A DNA stretch of 8,057 nucleotides from Chthoniobacterales bacterium (GTDB lineage Bacteria; Verrucomicrobiota; Verrucomicrobiia; Chthoniobacterales; UBA10450): the NCBI GenBank assembly GCA_025980625.1, contig JAICXG010000127.1:1-8057 (forward strand). Direction: 5' to 3'. Made by a program: the position numbers and the translations under genes. Positions 1-5,401 of the stretch are shown here, in pieces (the first letter of the stretch is position 1; every line of letters starts with the position of its first letter). The notes below the pieces were generated by a model. The model did not search any database. It worked only from the letters and a program-made list of their open reading frames with translations, and had not been told where the DNA came from.

Positions 1-53
1 CCTCGGGGGACACCCAAAACCGGCCAATGAGGGACAGCTGAAAACCGGCCAAT
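1..53 (+). repeat. Left terminal inverted repeat with two tandem sub-repeats
   Basis: The outer part reads CCTCGGGGGACAC. It is followed by two copies of AAAACCGGCCAAT at 16-28 and 41-53, each preceded by a GGGACA-containing box. The same arrangement appears in reverse complement at 2708-2760, with a few mismatches and one extra base on the right. Several tandem sub-repeats at each end are typical of IS21 elements and are expected to be IstA binding sites. Confidence 0.9.
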
Positions 54-78
54 AGAAATCGGCAAGACATTAAGAAGG

Positions 79-98
79 ATGGAGGGATTACCCTCCAT
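79..98 (+). promoter_or_regulatory. Hairpin covering the istA start codon
   Basis: ATGGAGGG at 79-86 and CCCTCCAT at 91-98 are perfect reverse complements separated by ATTA. In the mRNA this would form an 8-bp stem with a 4-base loop that contains the proposed start codon. Stems that mask transposase initiation are known from other insertion sequences (IS10, IS50), where they limit translation from read-through transcripts. A similar role here is inference. Confidence 0.5.
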
Positions 99-1704
99 CG
101 ACGTGAGCAATGTCTTGAGCGAAGAGAAGCGACAACAAGTCATCGCGCTGGGGCGGCTGGGCTGGCCGCTACGGCGCATTCAACAGGAAACAGGCATTCG
201 CCGGGAGACGGCGGGAGCTTACCTCAAAGCAGCCGGAATCGCCATTCGGGCTCCCGGAGGTTGGGGGCGACGGGCACCGGCGAAACCGGCCAATGAGGTG
301 TCCCCCGACCCTCCCATCGCCGCGGCGGCCGAACTCGATCAAAACCGGCCAACGGTGTCCCCCGACTGTGCGCCGATCCCGCTGCCGGGGCGCTGCCCGA
401 CGAGCAGTGCCTGCGAGCCCTACTTCGACTTCATCGAAGTGTCGCTGAGCAAGGGACGAAACGCCAAGGCCATCTATCAGGACTTGGTGGACAGCCACGG
501 CTTCGCGGGGGGCTATGCCAGCGTCAAGCGGTTTGTCCGCCGGTTGCGCGGGCAGCCGACAAAGTCCGCGTGTGCGGTCATCGTCACGCCACCGGCCGAG
601 GAAGCTCAGGTCGACTACGGCAGCGGCCCGATGGTGCGCGATTCGCACTCCGGCCGTTACCGGCGGACACGCCTGTTCGTGCTCACGCTGGGCTACAGCC
701 GCAAGGCCGTTCGCCTGCTCACCTTCCAGTCCAGCACGCGCACGTGGGCCGAACTACACGAACAAGCGTTCCGCCAGCTGGGTGGCACCTGCCGCACGAT
801 CGTACTCGATAATCTCAGCGAAGGCGTGCTCAAGCCGGATATCTACGATCCGGCCTTGAATCCGTTGTATCGCGACATGCTCACCCACTACGGCGCCATC
901 GCGCTGCCTTGTCGCGTCGCTGATCCGGATCGGAAGGGGAAAGTCGAGCGCGGCGTCGGGTACGCCAAAAACACACCGTTGAAGGGCTTGCGCTTTGAGA
1001 GCCTGGAAGAGGCGCAGACCTACCTCGATCACTGGGAATCTAAGTGGGCCGACACGCGCATCCATGGCACCACCAAGCGCCAGGTAGCAGCCATGTTCGC
1101 CGAAGAGAAGCCGGCGCTGCTGCCACTGCCGCTGGAGCCATTCCGCATGTATCAGTTTGGCGACCGGCGCGTCAACCTGGATGGCTGCGTCGAAGTCGAT
1201 GCCGCTTACTACAGCGCGCCGCCCGGCTGGATCGGCCGTAGTGTGAAAGTGCAGTGGGACGGCCACGTCGTGCGGGTGCTGAATCCGCGTACCGGGCAAC
1301 TGTTGCGCGAGCACCGTAGCCAGGAGCGCGGTAAGCATCGTATCCCCGACCAGGACAAGCCCGCGCACACACCACGCTCCACATCCCAACTGCTGGCGTG
1401 TTGCGGCAAAATCGGCCCTCATGTAGGTGCGGTTGCCGAGCAGACCTACCGGCGTGATGGGCCCGAGTCCATCCGCCGGATCATGGGCTTGAGTGGCTTG
1501 GCGCGGAAACATGGTGCCGCGCTCACCGACGATGCCTGCGCCGCCGCTTTGGAAGTGGGCCTCCCTGCCAACCCGTATGGCTTCGCTCGCCGCTGGCTGG
1601 AGCGCCGGCCTGCCCTGACCCTTCGCCAGGTCGATCCCATCATCCGGCAACTGACTTTGTATCGCGACCTCATCGACAGCAAGACCCAGGAGAAGCAAGA
1701 ATGA
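79..1704 (+). CDS. istA: IS21-family transposase IstA
   Basis: This 541-residue protein is the DDE-type transposase that binds the element ends and carries out strand cleavage and transfer. An N-terminal helix-turn-helix (residues about 20-52, with GRLGWPLRRIQQETGI) should recognise the end repeats. The DDE catalytic core shows D179 in EEAQVDYG, D244 in IVLDNLSEGV and E290 in RKGKVERGVGYAK, the expected order and context for IstA. The C-terminal third fits the beta-barrel and ATPase-contact region. The ATG at 79 lies directly behind AAGAAGG, unusually close for a ribosome binding site. GTG at 103 or TTG at 115, both in frame, would give an N-terminus nearer to the helix-turn-helix, so the start is uncertain. 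Residues 69-96, between the helix-turn-helix and the core, are encoded partly by copies of the terminal repeat motifs. The stop overlaps the istB start. Confidence 0.95.
   Translation: MEGLPSIDVSNVLSEEKRQQVIALGRLGWPLRRIQQETGIRRETAGAYLKAAGIAIRAPGGWGRRAPAKPANEVSPDPPIAAAAELDQNRPTVSPDCAPIPLPGRCPTSSACEPYFDFIEVSLSKGRNAKAIYQDLVDSHGFAGGYASVKRFVRRLRGQPTKSACAVIVTPPAEEAQVDYGSGPMVRDSHSGRYRRTRLFVLTLGYSRKAVRLLTFQSSTRTWAELHEQAFRQLGGTCRTIVLDNLSEGVLKPDIYDPALNPLYRDMLTHYGAIALPCRVADPDRKGKVERGVGYAKNTPLKGLRFESLEEAQTYLDHWESKWADTRIHGTTKRQVAAMFAEEKPALLPLPLEPFRMYQFGDRRVNLDGCVEVDAAYYSAPPGWIGRSVKVQWDGHVVRVLNPRTGQLLREHRSQERGKHRIPDQDKPAHTPRSTSQLLACCGKIGPHVGAVAEQTYRRDGPESIRRIMGLSGLARKHGAALTDDACAAALEVGLPANPYGFARRWLERRPALTLRQVDPIIRQLTLYRDLIDSKTQEKQE
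283..308 (+). repeat. Internal copy 1 of IS end motifs within istA
   Basis: AAACCGGCCAATGAG, the sub-terminal box of both ends, is followed directly by GTGTCCCCCGA, the outer end sequence in the orientation of the right terminus. The stretch is read through in the istA frame as part of KPANEVSPD (residues 69-77). Confidence 0.7.
341..365 (+). repeat. Internal copy 2 of IS end motifs within istA
   Basis: AAAACCGGCCAAC followed by GGTGTCCCCCGA repeats the composite motif at 283-308, 58 bp downstream and in the same orientation. It is translated within QNRPTVSPD (residues 88-96), so the two copies also form a short protein repeat in the linker before the catalytic core. Confidence 0.7.
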
Positions 1705-2441
1705 ATCTCAACGAACTACAACGCAGCCTGCGCCAACTCCGTCTCGGAGGTATGGCAGCGGTTCTGGAAACGCGCCTGCAACAGGCACAAGCCGAACCCA
1801 TGGCGCCGATCGATCTGCTCGCCACGCTAGTCTCCGACGAGCTGACGCGGCGCTCGGACCGGCTCTTGGAACGGCGGCGCAAGTTCGCCGCCTTCCGCGA
1901 TCCCAACAAGACCCTGGACAACTTCGACTTCAGCTTCAATCCGAAAATGAATCGCAGTATAGTTTTCGATCTGGCTACCGGGACGTTCATCGACCGTCGT
2001 GAAGATGCGCTGTTTCTCGGGCCGGGCGGCACGGGCAAAAGCCACCTGGCGCAGGCCATCGGCCAGGCCGCGATCCTGCAAGGCCACAAGGTACTTTATC
2101 GCCAGACGCATATCCTGCTGGAAGAAGTCACCGAAGCGACCCAGGAGGGCACACGCAAGCAGTATATGGAATCGATCTCCAGCGTGGCGTTGCTGATCAT
2201 CGATGACTTCGGGATGCGTAAGTTGCCACAGACGGCCGCCGAGGATCTGCTGGAGATCGTGATGCGACGGTACGAACGCGCCAGCACGCTGCTGACTTCC
2301 AACCGCCCCGTGGATGACTGGGGTAAGCTACTGGCCGACGTTGCGGCAGTGGGCGCCATGCTCGACCGGCTCCTGCATCATGGGCACGTGCTCAAATGCG
2401 GGCCGAAAAGCTGGCGGACCAAGACGGCGGTAACTGACTGA
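1701..2441 (+). CDS. istB: IS21-family helper ATPase IstB
   Basis: This 246-residue protein is the AAA+ ATPase that works with IstA in target selection and transposition. It is related to the DnaC/DnaA-like loader ATPases. A Walker A motif GPGGTGKSH occupies residues 107-115 and a Walker B motif LLIIDDFG residues 164-171. A sensor-like LLTSNRP lies at 197-203, followed by a typical C-terminal LLHHGHVL segment at 224-231. The N-terminal 100 residues match the helical region expected to contact IstA. The length is normal for the family. The start ATG overlaps the istA stop as ATGA, with AGGAG about ten bases upstream, so translation is probably coupled. No lesion is visible. Confidence 0.96.
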   Translation: MNLNELQRSLRQLRLGGMAAVLETRLQQAQAEPMAPIDLLATLVSDELTRRSDRLLERRRKFAAFRDPNKTLDNFDFSFNPKMNRSIVFDLATGTFIDRREDALFLGPGGTGKSHLAQAIGQAAILQGHKVLYRQTHILLEEVTEATQEGTRKQYMESISSVALLIIDDFGMRKLPQTAAEDLLEIVMRRYERASTLLTSNRPVDDWGKLLADVAAVGAMLDRLLHHGHVLKCGPKSWRTKTAVTD

Positions 2442-2707
2442 GGCGTCGATAGAAGTTTGAAGGCCTGCGAGGGCTCTGCCCTCGCGCACCCGGGATTTAA
2501 CGCCTTCCCGCCAGAAATGCCGCGAAGGCGGCTTGCGCCGCCCACGCATTTCCGGCCGCTGGGTCGGCGCTCTGGTCGCATCCCTGCGGAGCCATATCCT
2601 CCGCCCAGGTGCTGTCAGACTAACCGATCATAGGCGAGTTTTGTGAAGTTTTTCGTTGCCGCCATGCGCGGCCATGGGTTATAACTACCTTGTCTTGCCT
2701 GATTCCG
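2442..2707. other. Non-coding tail of the IS with two hairpins
   Basis: No convincing gene lies between istB and the right inverted repeat. Two strong inverted repeats are visible. GCGAGGGC at 2467-2474 pairs with GCCCTCGC at 2478-2485 across a 3-base loop. GGCGGC at 2527-2532 pairs with GCCGCC at 2537-2542 across TTGC. Neither is followed by a T-run, so they are not classic intrinsic terminators, although the first lies only 26 bp after the istB stop and could protect the mRNA 3' end. Confidence 0.55.
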
Positions 2708-2760
2708 TTGGCCGGTTTTGAGGTGTCCCTCATTGGCCGCTTTTCAGGTGTCCCCCGAGG
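2708..2760 (-). repeat. Right terminal inverted repeat with two tandem sub-repeats
   Basis: Read on the minus strand it begins CCTCGGGGGACACC, then AAAAGCGGCCAATGAG, a second GGGACACC box and AAAACCGGCCAA. It mirrors the left end over about 53 bp with few mismatches. Flanking non-IS sequence begins at 2761. Confidence 0.9.
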
Positions 2761-2962
2761 TCGCTTCCTCCAACTCGCCGGGCGTCGATTCGTGCAAGTC
2801 CATCTCTGGTGTCTCGGCAGCATAGCGGTCCAGGAATTCGGTCATCATAATTGCCGCCTCAAGGATCAGGCGCTCATCGCGGCTGATCCCGCTCATGCGG
2901 CTCCGCAGCTCATAAAGCTCGTCGATCAGTTCGTCGTGACGGGCAGATAGTTCAACGTTCAT
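2744..2962 (-). CDS. Small acidic helical protein, 3' end replaced by the IS
   Basis: This is an unrecognised 72-residue open frame starting at the ATG complementary to 2960-2962, with a modest GGTGGTG upstream. The protein is charged and predicted mostly helical, with a segment like ELIDELYELRSRM (residues 11-23) suggesting a short coiled coil, and an acidic tail. The last five codons (T, S, G, D, T) and the TGA at 2744-2746 lie in the IS right end, so the native C-terminus was lost or altered by the insertion. A longer frame begins at 3046, but it would run through the probable promoter region of the neighbouring gene. It is transcribed divergently from the gene at 3080. Function is unknown, and it may be a dead fragment. 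Confidence 0.5.
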   Translation of the reverse strand: MNVELSARHDELIDELYELRSRMSGISRDERLILEAAIMMTEFLDRYAAETPEMDLHESTPGELEEATSGDT

Positions 2963-3047
2963 CACCACCAGCGTAGCCGATTCTGGAGCGAGTCTCCGTC
3001 GTCCGGAGCGCTGGGACAAAATAGTGTTTGGGCTATGACCGGGCACC

Positions 3048-3053
3048 TATACT
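3048..3053 (+). promoter_or_regulatory. Possible -10 element for the 3080 gene
   Basis: TATACT is a good match to a -10 hexamer and lies 27 bp before the start codon at 3080. The only -35 candidate at 17-bp spacing (TGTTTG, 3025-3030) is poor, so the call is tentative. Confidence 0.3.
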
Positions 3054-3079
3054 AACCAGCCTTTGGACGACGAGAAAAA

Positions 3080-3556
3080 ATGCCCATACTCATTGACCCG
3101 TTTTCGATGGACACACCGCAGGATGCTGAGAGCGCGAATACGGCGAATGTCGAGAAACTTTCCGCCGCTCTGAACAGCGTCCTGGCGATCGTGCCTTTTT
3201 GCGCAACGCGGGAGGAATTCAGAGATCATCTCGAGTTTGAACAGCTCAGAATTGCCGTTGCGAATATTGTCCTGGAACTTTGGCGCACCCGCGATCGGCA
3301 AAAGACTTTAGGCATTCTCTCGAATGCCGTTAACGATATGCGGTATTTTGCCTATGCGCAGATAGCGGGACTGGTGCAGTCGGGCAAGAAGTCGCATTTC
3401 CCTGCCGGGGTCGGCGCGTCCGAAGCGATGAAACACCTCCACGCGGGCGAGCCGATGGACTGGGTTGGTAGCCTAGATGGGTTAAAAAGAATCCTCGCAT
3501 TTCGGGCCGGCGCGGAGGATGTCAAGGTGGCCGCCTTACCGCGGCACCGGAACTGA
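3080..3556 (+). CDS. Hypothetical protein, 158 residues
   Basis: I do not recognise this protein. It lacks a signal peptide or membrane segment and is probably cytoplasmic. Residues about 20-100 look largely helical (EKLSAALNSVLAIV, then EFEQLRIAVANIVLELW). The C-terminal third contains GEPMDWVGSLDGLKRILAFR and ends in a basic tail. The ATG at 3080 follows a purine-rich GACGAGAAAAA without a strong Shine-Dalgarno sequence. ATG at 3107, also in frame, is an alternative. The stop lies three bases before the start of the sheath-like gene at 3560, so the two are probably co-transcribed. If the neighbour is a tail-sheath remnant, this could be a phage-like accessory gene, but nothing in its own sequence shows this. 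Confidence 0.7.
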   Translation: MPILIDPFSMDTPQDAESANTANVEKLSAALNSVLAIVPFCATREEFRDHLEFEQLRIAVANIVLELWRTRDRQKTLGILSNAVNDMRYFAYAQIAGLVQSGKKSHFPAGVGASEAMKHLHAGEPMDWVGSLDGLKRILAFRAGAEDVKVAALPRHRN

Positions 3557-3559
3557 AAC

Positions 3560-4306
3560 ATGAAAACCGCGCGCCACAGTTCGGTTATATTCAGCCCGAC
3601 CAACCTCCGCAACTGGATCGGCTATCGTCCCAAGTACGATTCGAAGAAGGCTCCCACCTCCGCCGGCAAGGGACTCTGCGGTAATCCCTATCTTGTCGGC
3701 ACGGTGTCCAGCGCTCTGAACACTCTGGTCCACGACACGGCGGCCCAGAACAAGACCTACCGCCTGCCCGGCCTGTTCCAGACCTTCGGCGGCAACAGCT
3801 ACGACGGCTGGGGCGAATACGACGATGCGATCGTCTTCGACGCCAACAACAACCCTGTCGACATCGGCGCCTATATCCACGTGGTCGGCGAATGCGCTTT
3901 CCTGACCAACGGTCTCGGCACCTACGCGGGCAATATCGCCAACGTGGTCGCCGGGTTCGCCAGCAAGCTGGATCCCAAGAGCGCGCTCACCAACAAGGCC
4001 CTGCCCAACGTGAGCCAGATCTACCAGATCACCCTCGCGCAGCTCAACGAGCTGACGGCGGCCAAGGTGAACATGCTCAAGTTCAAGGGTGCGGGCAATC
4101 CGCCGGCGCTGCTCCACGATTACACCGCCGCGCGCAACGAGAGCGACTTCATCTTCAAGGTCCGCATGGACATCAAGGCCCTGGTCGCCAGCATTCTGTT
4201 CAGCGAAGCCGACCGGTTCATCGGGGAGACCATGCTGGTGTCCAAGGGCGTATTTAGTGGCGATCGCATTTATTTGAAATTAAACCCTTTTATGGGAACT
4301 CTCTAA
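3560..4306 (+). CDS. Truncated phage tail sheath-like protein, chimeric C-terminus
   Basis: This 248-residue protein resembles, in my reading, the C-terminal half of contractile-tail sheath proteins. Cues in order are NNPVDIGAYIHVVGE (residues about 97-111), TYAGNIANVVAGF (about 120-132), SALTNKALPNV (140-150), ITLAQLNELTAAKVNMLKFKG (155-175), LLHDYTAARNESDF (183-196) and then KVRMDIKALV leading to EADRFIGE (about 215-222). Sheath proteins commonly show DIGKY, AYAG, APTNK, a LaqlneLn.A.vN segment and a final FIGEPN. Here the N-terminal half of a full sheath (usually 350-500 residues) is missing. The text after FIGE diverges, and the last 17 or so codons from about 4251 are AT-rich and unlike the strongly GC3-biased body. 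The gene was probably broken by recombination. The assignment rests on remembered patterns, so a different family remains possible. Confidence 0.5.
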   Translation: MKTARHSSVIFSPTNLRNWIGYRPKYDSKKAPTSAGKGLCGNPYLVGTVSSALNTLVHDTAAQNKTYRLPGLFQTFGGNSYDGWGEYDDAIVFDANNNPVDIGAYIHVVGECAFLTNGLGTYAGNIANVVAGFASKLDPKSALTNKALPNVSQIYQITLAQLNELTAAKVNMLKFKGAGNPPALLHDYTAARNESDFIFKVRMDIKALVASILFSEADRFIGETMLVSKGVFSGDRIYLKLNPFMGTL

Positions 4307-4313
4307 AACTTTT
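4248..4313. other. AT-rich composition junction before the integrase gene
   Basis: The coding sequence to about 4247 uses mostly G- or C-ending codons. From about 4251 the DNA reads as ATTTATTTGAAATTAAACCC and similar, and stays AT-rich to the recombinase start at 4314. This fits the edge of an integrated element placed next to its integrase. I could not find a matching direct repeat elsewhere in the window, so no attachment site is defined. The stretch may also contain the integrase promoter, but no convincing -35/-10 pair is visible. Confidence 0.4.
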
Positions 4314-5297
4314 ATGATTCCTGCCGACATTTTCTCCGTTTTCCGCCCCTCTCAGGACGATGAGTGGGAGCCTGAGCCGAGCGCAGTTTTTCGGCCCCGC
4401 ACCGATCCCGCCATGGAACTGGCCAAAGCCTTCGTCGCCGAGATCGAGAATCCGCATTCCCGCGCCGCCTACGAGATCGCCGTCAAGAAAGTATTCCGGT
4501 GGATGTCCTCCGCTGGTCTCGACATCTACTCCGTCTCTGCTCCGCGACTCGCTCAGTACTTCGACGAGATGAAGCGAACTTCCAGCGCTGCGACCGTCCG
4601 GCAGAACATCTCCGCCGTCCGCCGCTTCTTCGACAAGCTTGTCGTCAAAGGCATCCTTATTGCGAATCCGACCACCGGGATACGCGGCGATCGCCAAATC
4701 GGAGCTGAAGGCAAAACGCCAGAAATCGCGCTTGCCGACATGCGGGCAGTCCTTGAGAGCATCGACATCAGCGAGCCTGTCGGCGCGCGTGATCGGGCAA
4801 TCTTGCTGACGATGGCTTCTACCGGTTGCAGGGTCGGCGCGGTTGCAAAGCTGCGGCGTGGCGATCTATTGCGGGAGGACGGGCGTTGGCTCCTGCGGCT
4901 TCATGAGAAGCGCTCGAAGACGTTAACCGTGCGCGTCCGTCCGGAACTGCTGGAAGCGCTGCAGGAGTATCTCAGCAGCTGTCGGCTCGCGGAGGCTCCC
5001 GCCGGGAGTCCTTTCTTCAGGGCTGCAGCGGGAGCAACATACGGAGTCTCAGAGAACCCGGTCTCCGTCGTAGATGTCTGCCGGATGTTGAAGCGGCGCC
5101 TCGTCGACGCCGGACTGCCGACCGACGTGACGCCGCATTCCTTCAGGGTCGCGGCGATCTCGAACCTGCTCCGGAGCGGCGTCCCGCTCCGCGCGGTGCA
5201 GGAACTTGTCGGACATGCAGATCCCCGTTCGACCGAAGTTTACGATCGCTCAGACCACGAACTGCCCGAAGATGTTGTCGGCAAGATCCCGTTGTGA
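4314..5297 (+). CDS. Tyrosine recombinase / integrase
   Basis: This 327-residue site-specific recombinase cuts and rejoins DNA through a 3'-phosphotyrosine intermediate. After an acidic N-terminus (about 1-30), a SAM-like core-binding domain covers residues about 33-120 (HSRAAYEIAVKKVFRWM and TVRQNISAVRRFFDKLV). The catalytic domain shows the full set: R173 in STGCRVGAVAKL, probably K202 in KRSKTLTVRV, H275 and R278 in PHSFRVAAISNLL, H301 in LVGHADPRSTEVY and nucleophile Y310. The organisation resembles XerC/D-like and integron- or island-type recombinases rather than large phage integrases. ATG at 4314 lacks a clear Shine-Dalgarno sequence, and ATG at 4413 (M34) is an alternative that keeps both domains. 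It faces the 451-residue gene convergently. It is probably active, with no key residue missing. Confidence 0.93.
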   Translation: MIPADIFSVFRPSQDDEWEPEPSAVFRPRTDPAMELAKAFVAEIENPHSRAAYEIAVKKVFRWMSSAGLDIYSVSAPRLAQYFDEMKRTSSAATVRQNISAVRRFFDKLVVKGILIANPTTGIRGDRQIGAEGKTPEIALADMRAVLESIDISEPVGARDRAILLTMASTGCRVGAVAKLRRGDLLREDGRWLLRLHEKRSKTLTVRVRPELLEALQEYLSSCRLAEAPAGSPFFRAAAGATYGVSENPVSVVDVCRMLKRRLVDAGLPTDVTPHSFRVAAISNLLRSGVPLRAVQELVGHADPRSTEVYDRSDHELPEDVVGKIPL

Positions 5298-5322
5298 CAG
5301 CAGTGCAGATCCGTTGCGCCTA

Positions 5323-5356
5323 GCAACAGAATCTATTCAAGCGTTCGTTCTGTTGC
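5323..5356. repeat. Inverted repeat between convergent genes
   Basis: GCAACAGAA at 5323-5331 and TTCTGTTGC at 5348-5356 are perfect 9-bp arms around a 16-base spacer. The repeat lies just after the recombinase stop and could be a recombinase or regulator binding site, or part of a bidirectional transcription end. Confidence 0.5.
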
Positions 5357-5382
5357 AGTGCCCGGCGCGCGGCGCCGGCACT
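5357..5382. terminator. GC-rich hairpin, possible bidirectional terminator
   Basis: AGTGCC plus GGCGC (5357-5362 and 5364-5368, with C5363 bulged) pairs with GCGCC plus GGCACT (5372-5382) around a GCG loop, giving an 11-bp stem. It sits between the recombinase end at 5297 and the leftward gene end at 5402, where a shared terminator would be expected. There is no T-run on either side, so intrinsic termination is uncertain. Confidence 0.4.
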
Positions 5383-5401
5383 GATGTGGGGCTCACCAGA
5401 C

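Larger units (their letters stand above)
1..2760 (+). mobile_element. IS21-family insertion sequence, apparently complete
   Basis: A DDE transposase gene and an AAA+ helper ATPase gene overlap in the order typical of IS21 elements and are bounded by long inverted repeats at 1-53 and 2708-2760. Both open reading frames are full length with intact key residues, so the copy is probably functional. The span of about 2.76 kb is slightly long for the family because some 266 bp of non-coding DNA separates istB from the right repeat. IS21 elements usually create a 4-8 bp target duplication. This cannot be checked because the left flank is outside the window, and the true outer boundary could lie a few bases further left. 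No passenger gene is visible. Confidence 0.93.

Noticed and set aside
754..1698. Long leftward open frame of 314 codons opposite istA
   Set aside because: It lies antisense to a clearly real transposase gene with conserved catalytic residues, its translation shows no recognisable domain, and long antisense frames are common in GC-rich genes.
2467..2485. Hairpin after istB considered as an intrinsic terminator
   Set aside because: The stem is perfect but no T-run follows, so it is recorded as structure only.
3536..4117. Leftward open frame of 193 codons opposite the sheath-like gene
   Set aside because: It arises from the strong GC3 bias of the plus-strand gene, its translation is a repetitive Val/Gly/Ala/Asp mix with no domain, and no ribosome site is evident.
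4260..4694. GCGATCGC at 4260-4267 and again near 4687-4694 as a possible attachment-site repeat
   Set aside because: This 8-bp palindrome is common in GC-rich DNA, and the second copy lies within the recombinase coding sequence without wider matching flanks.
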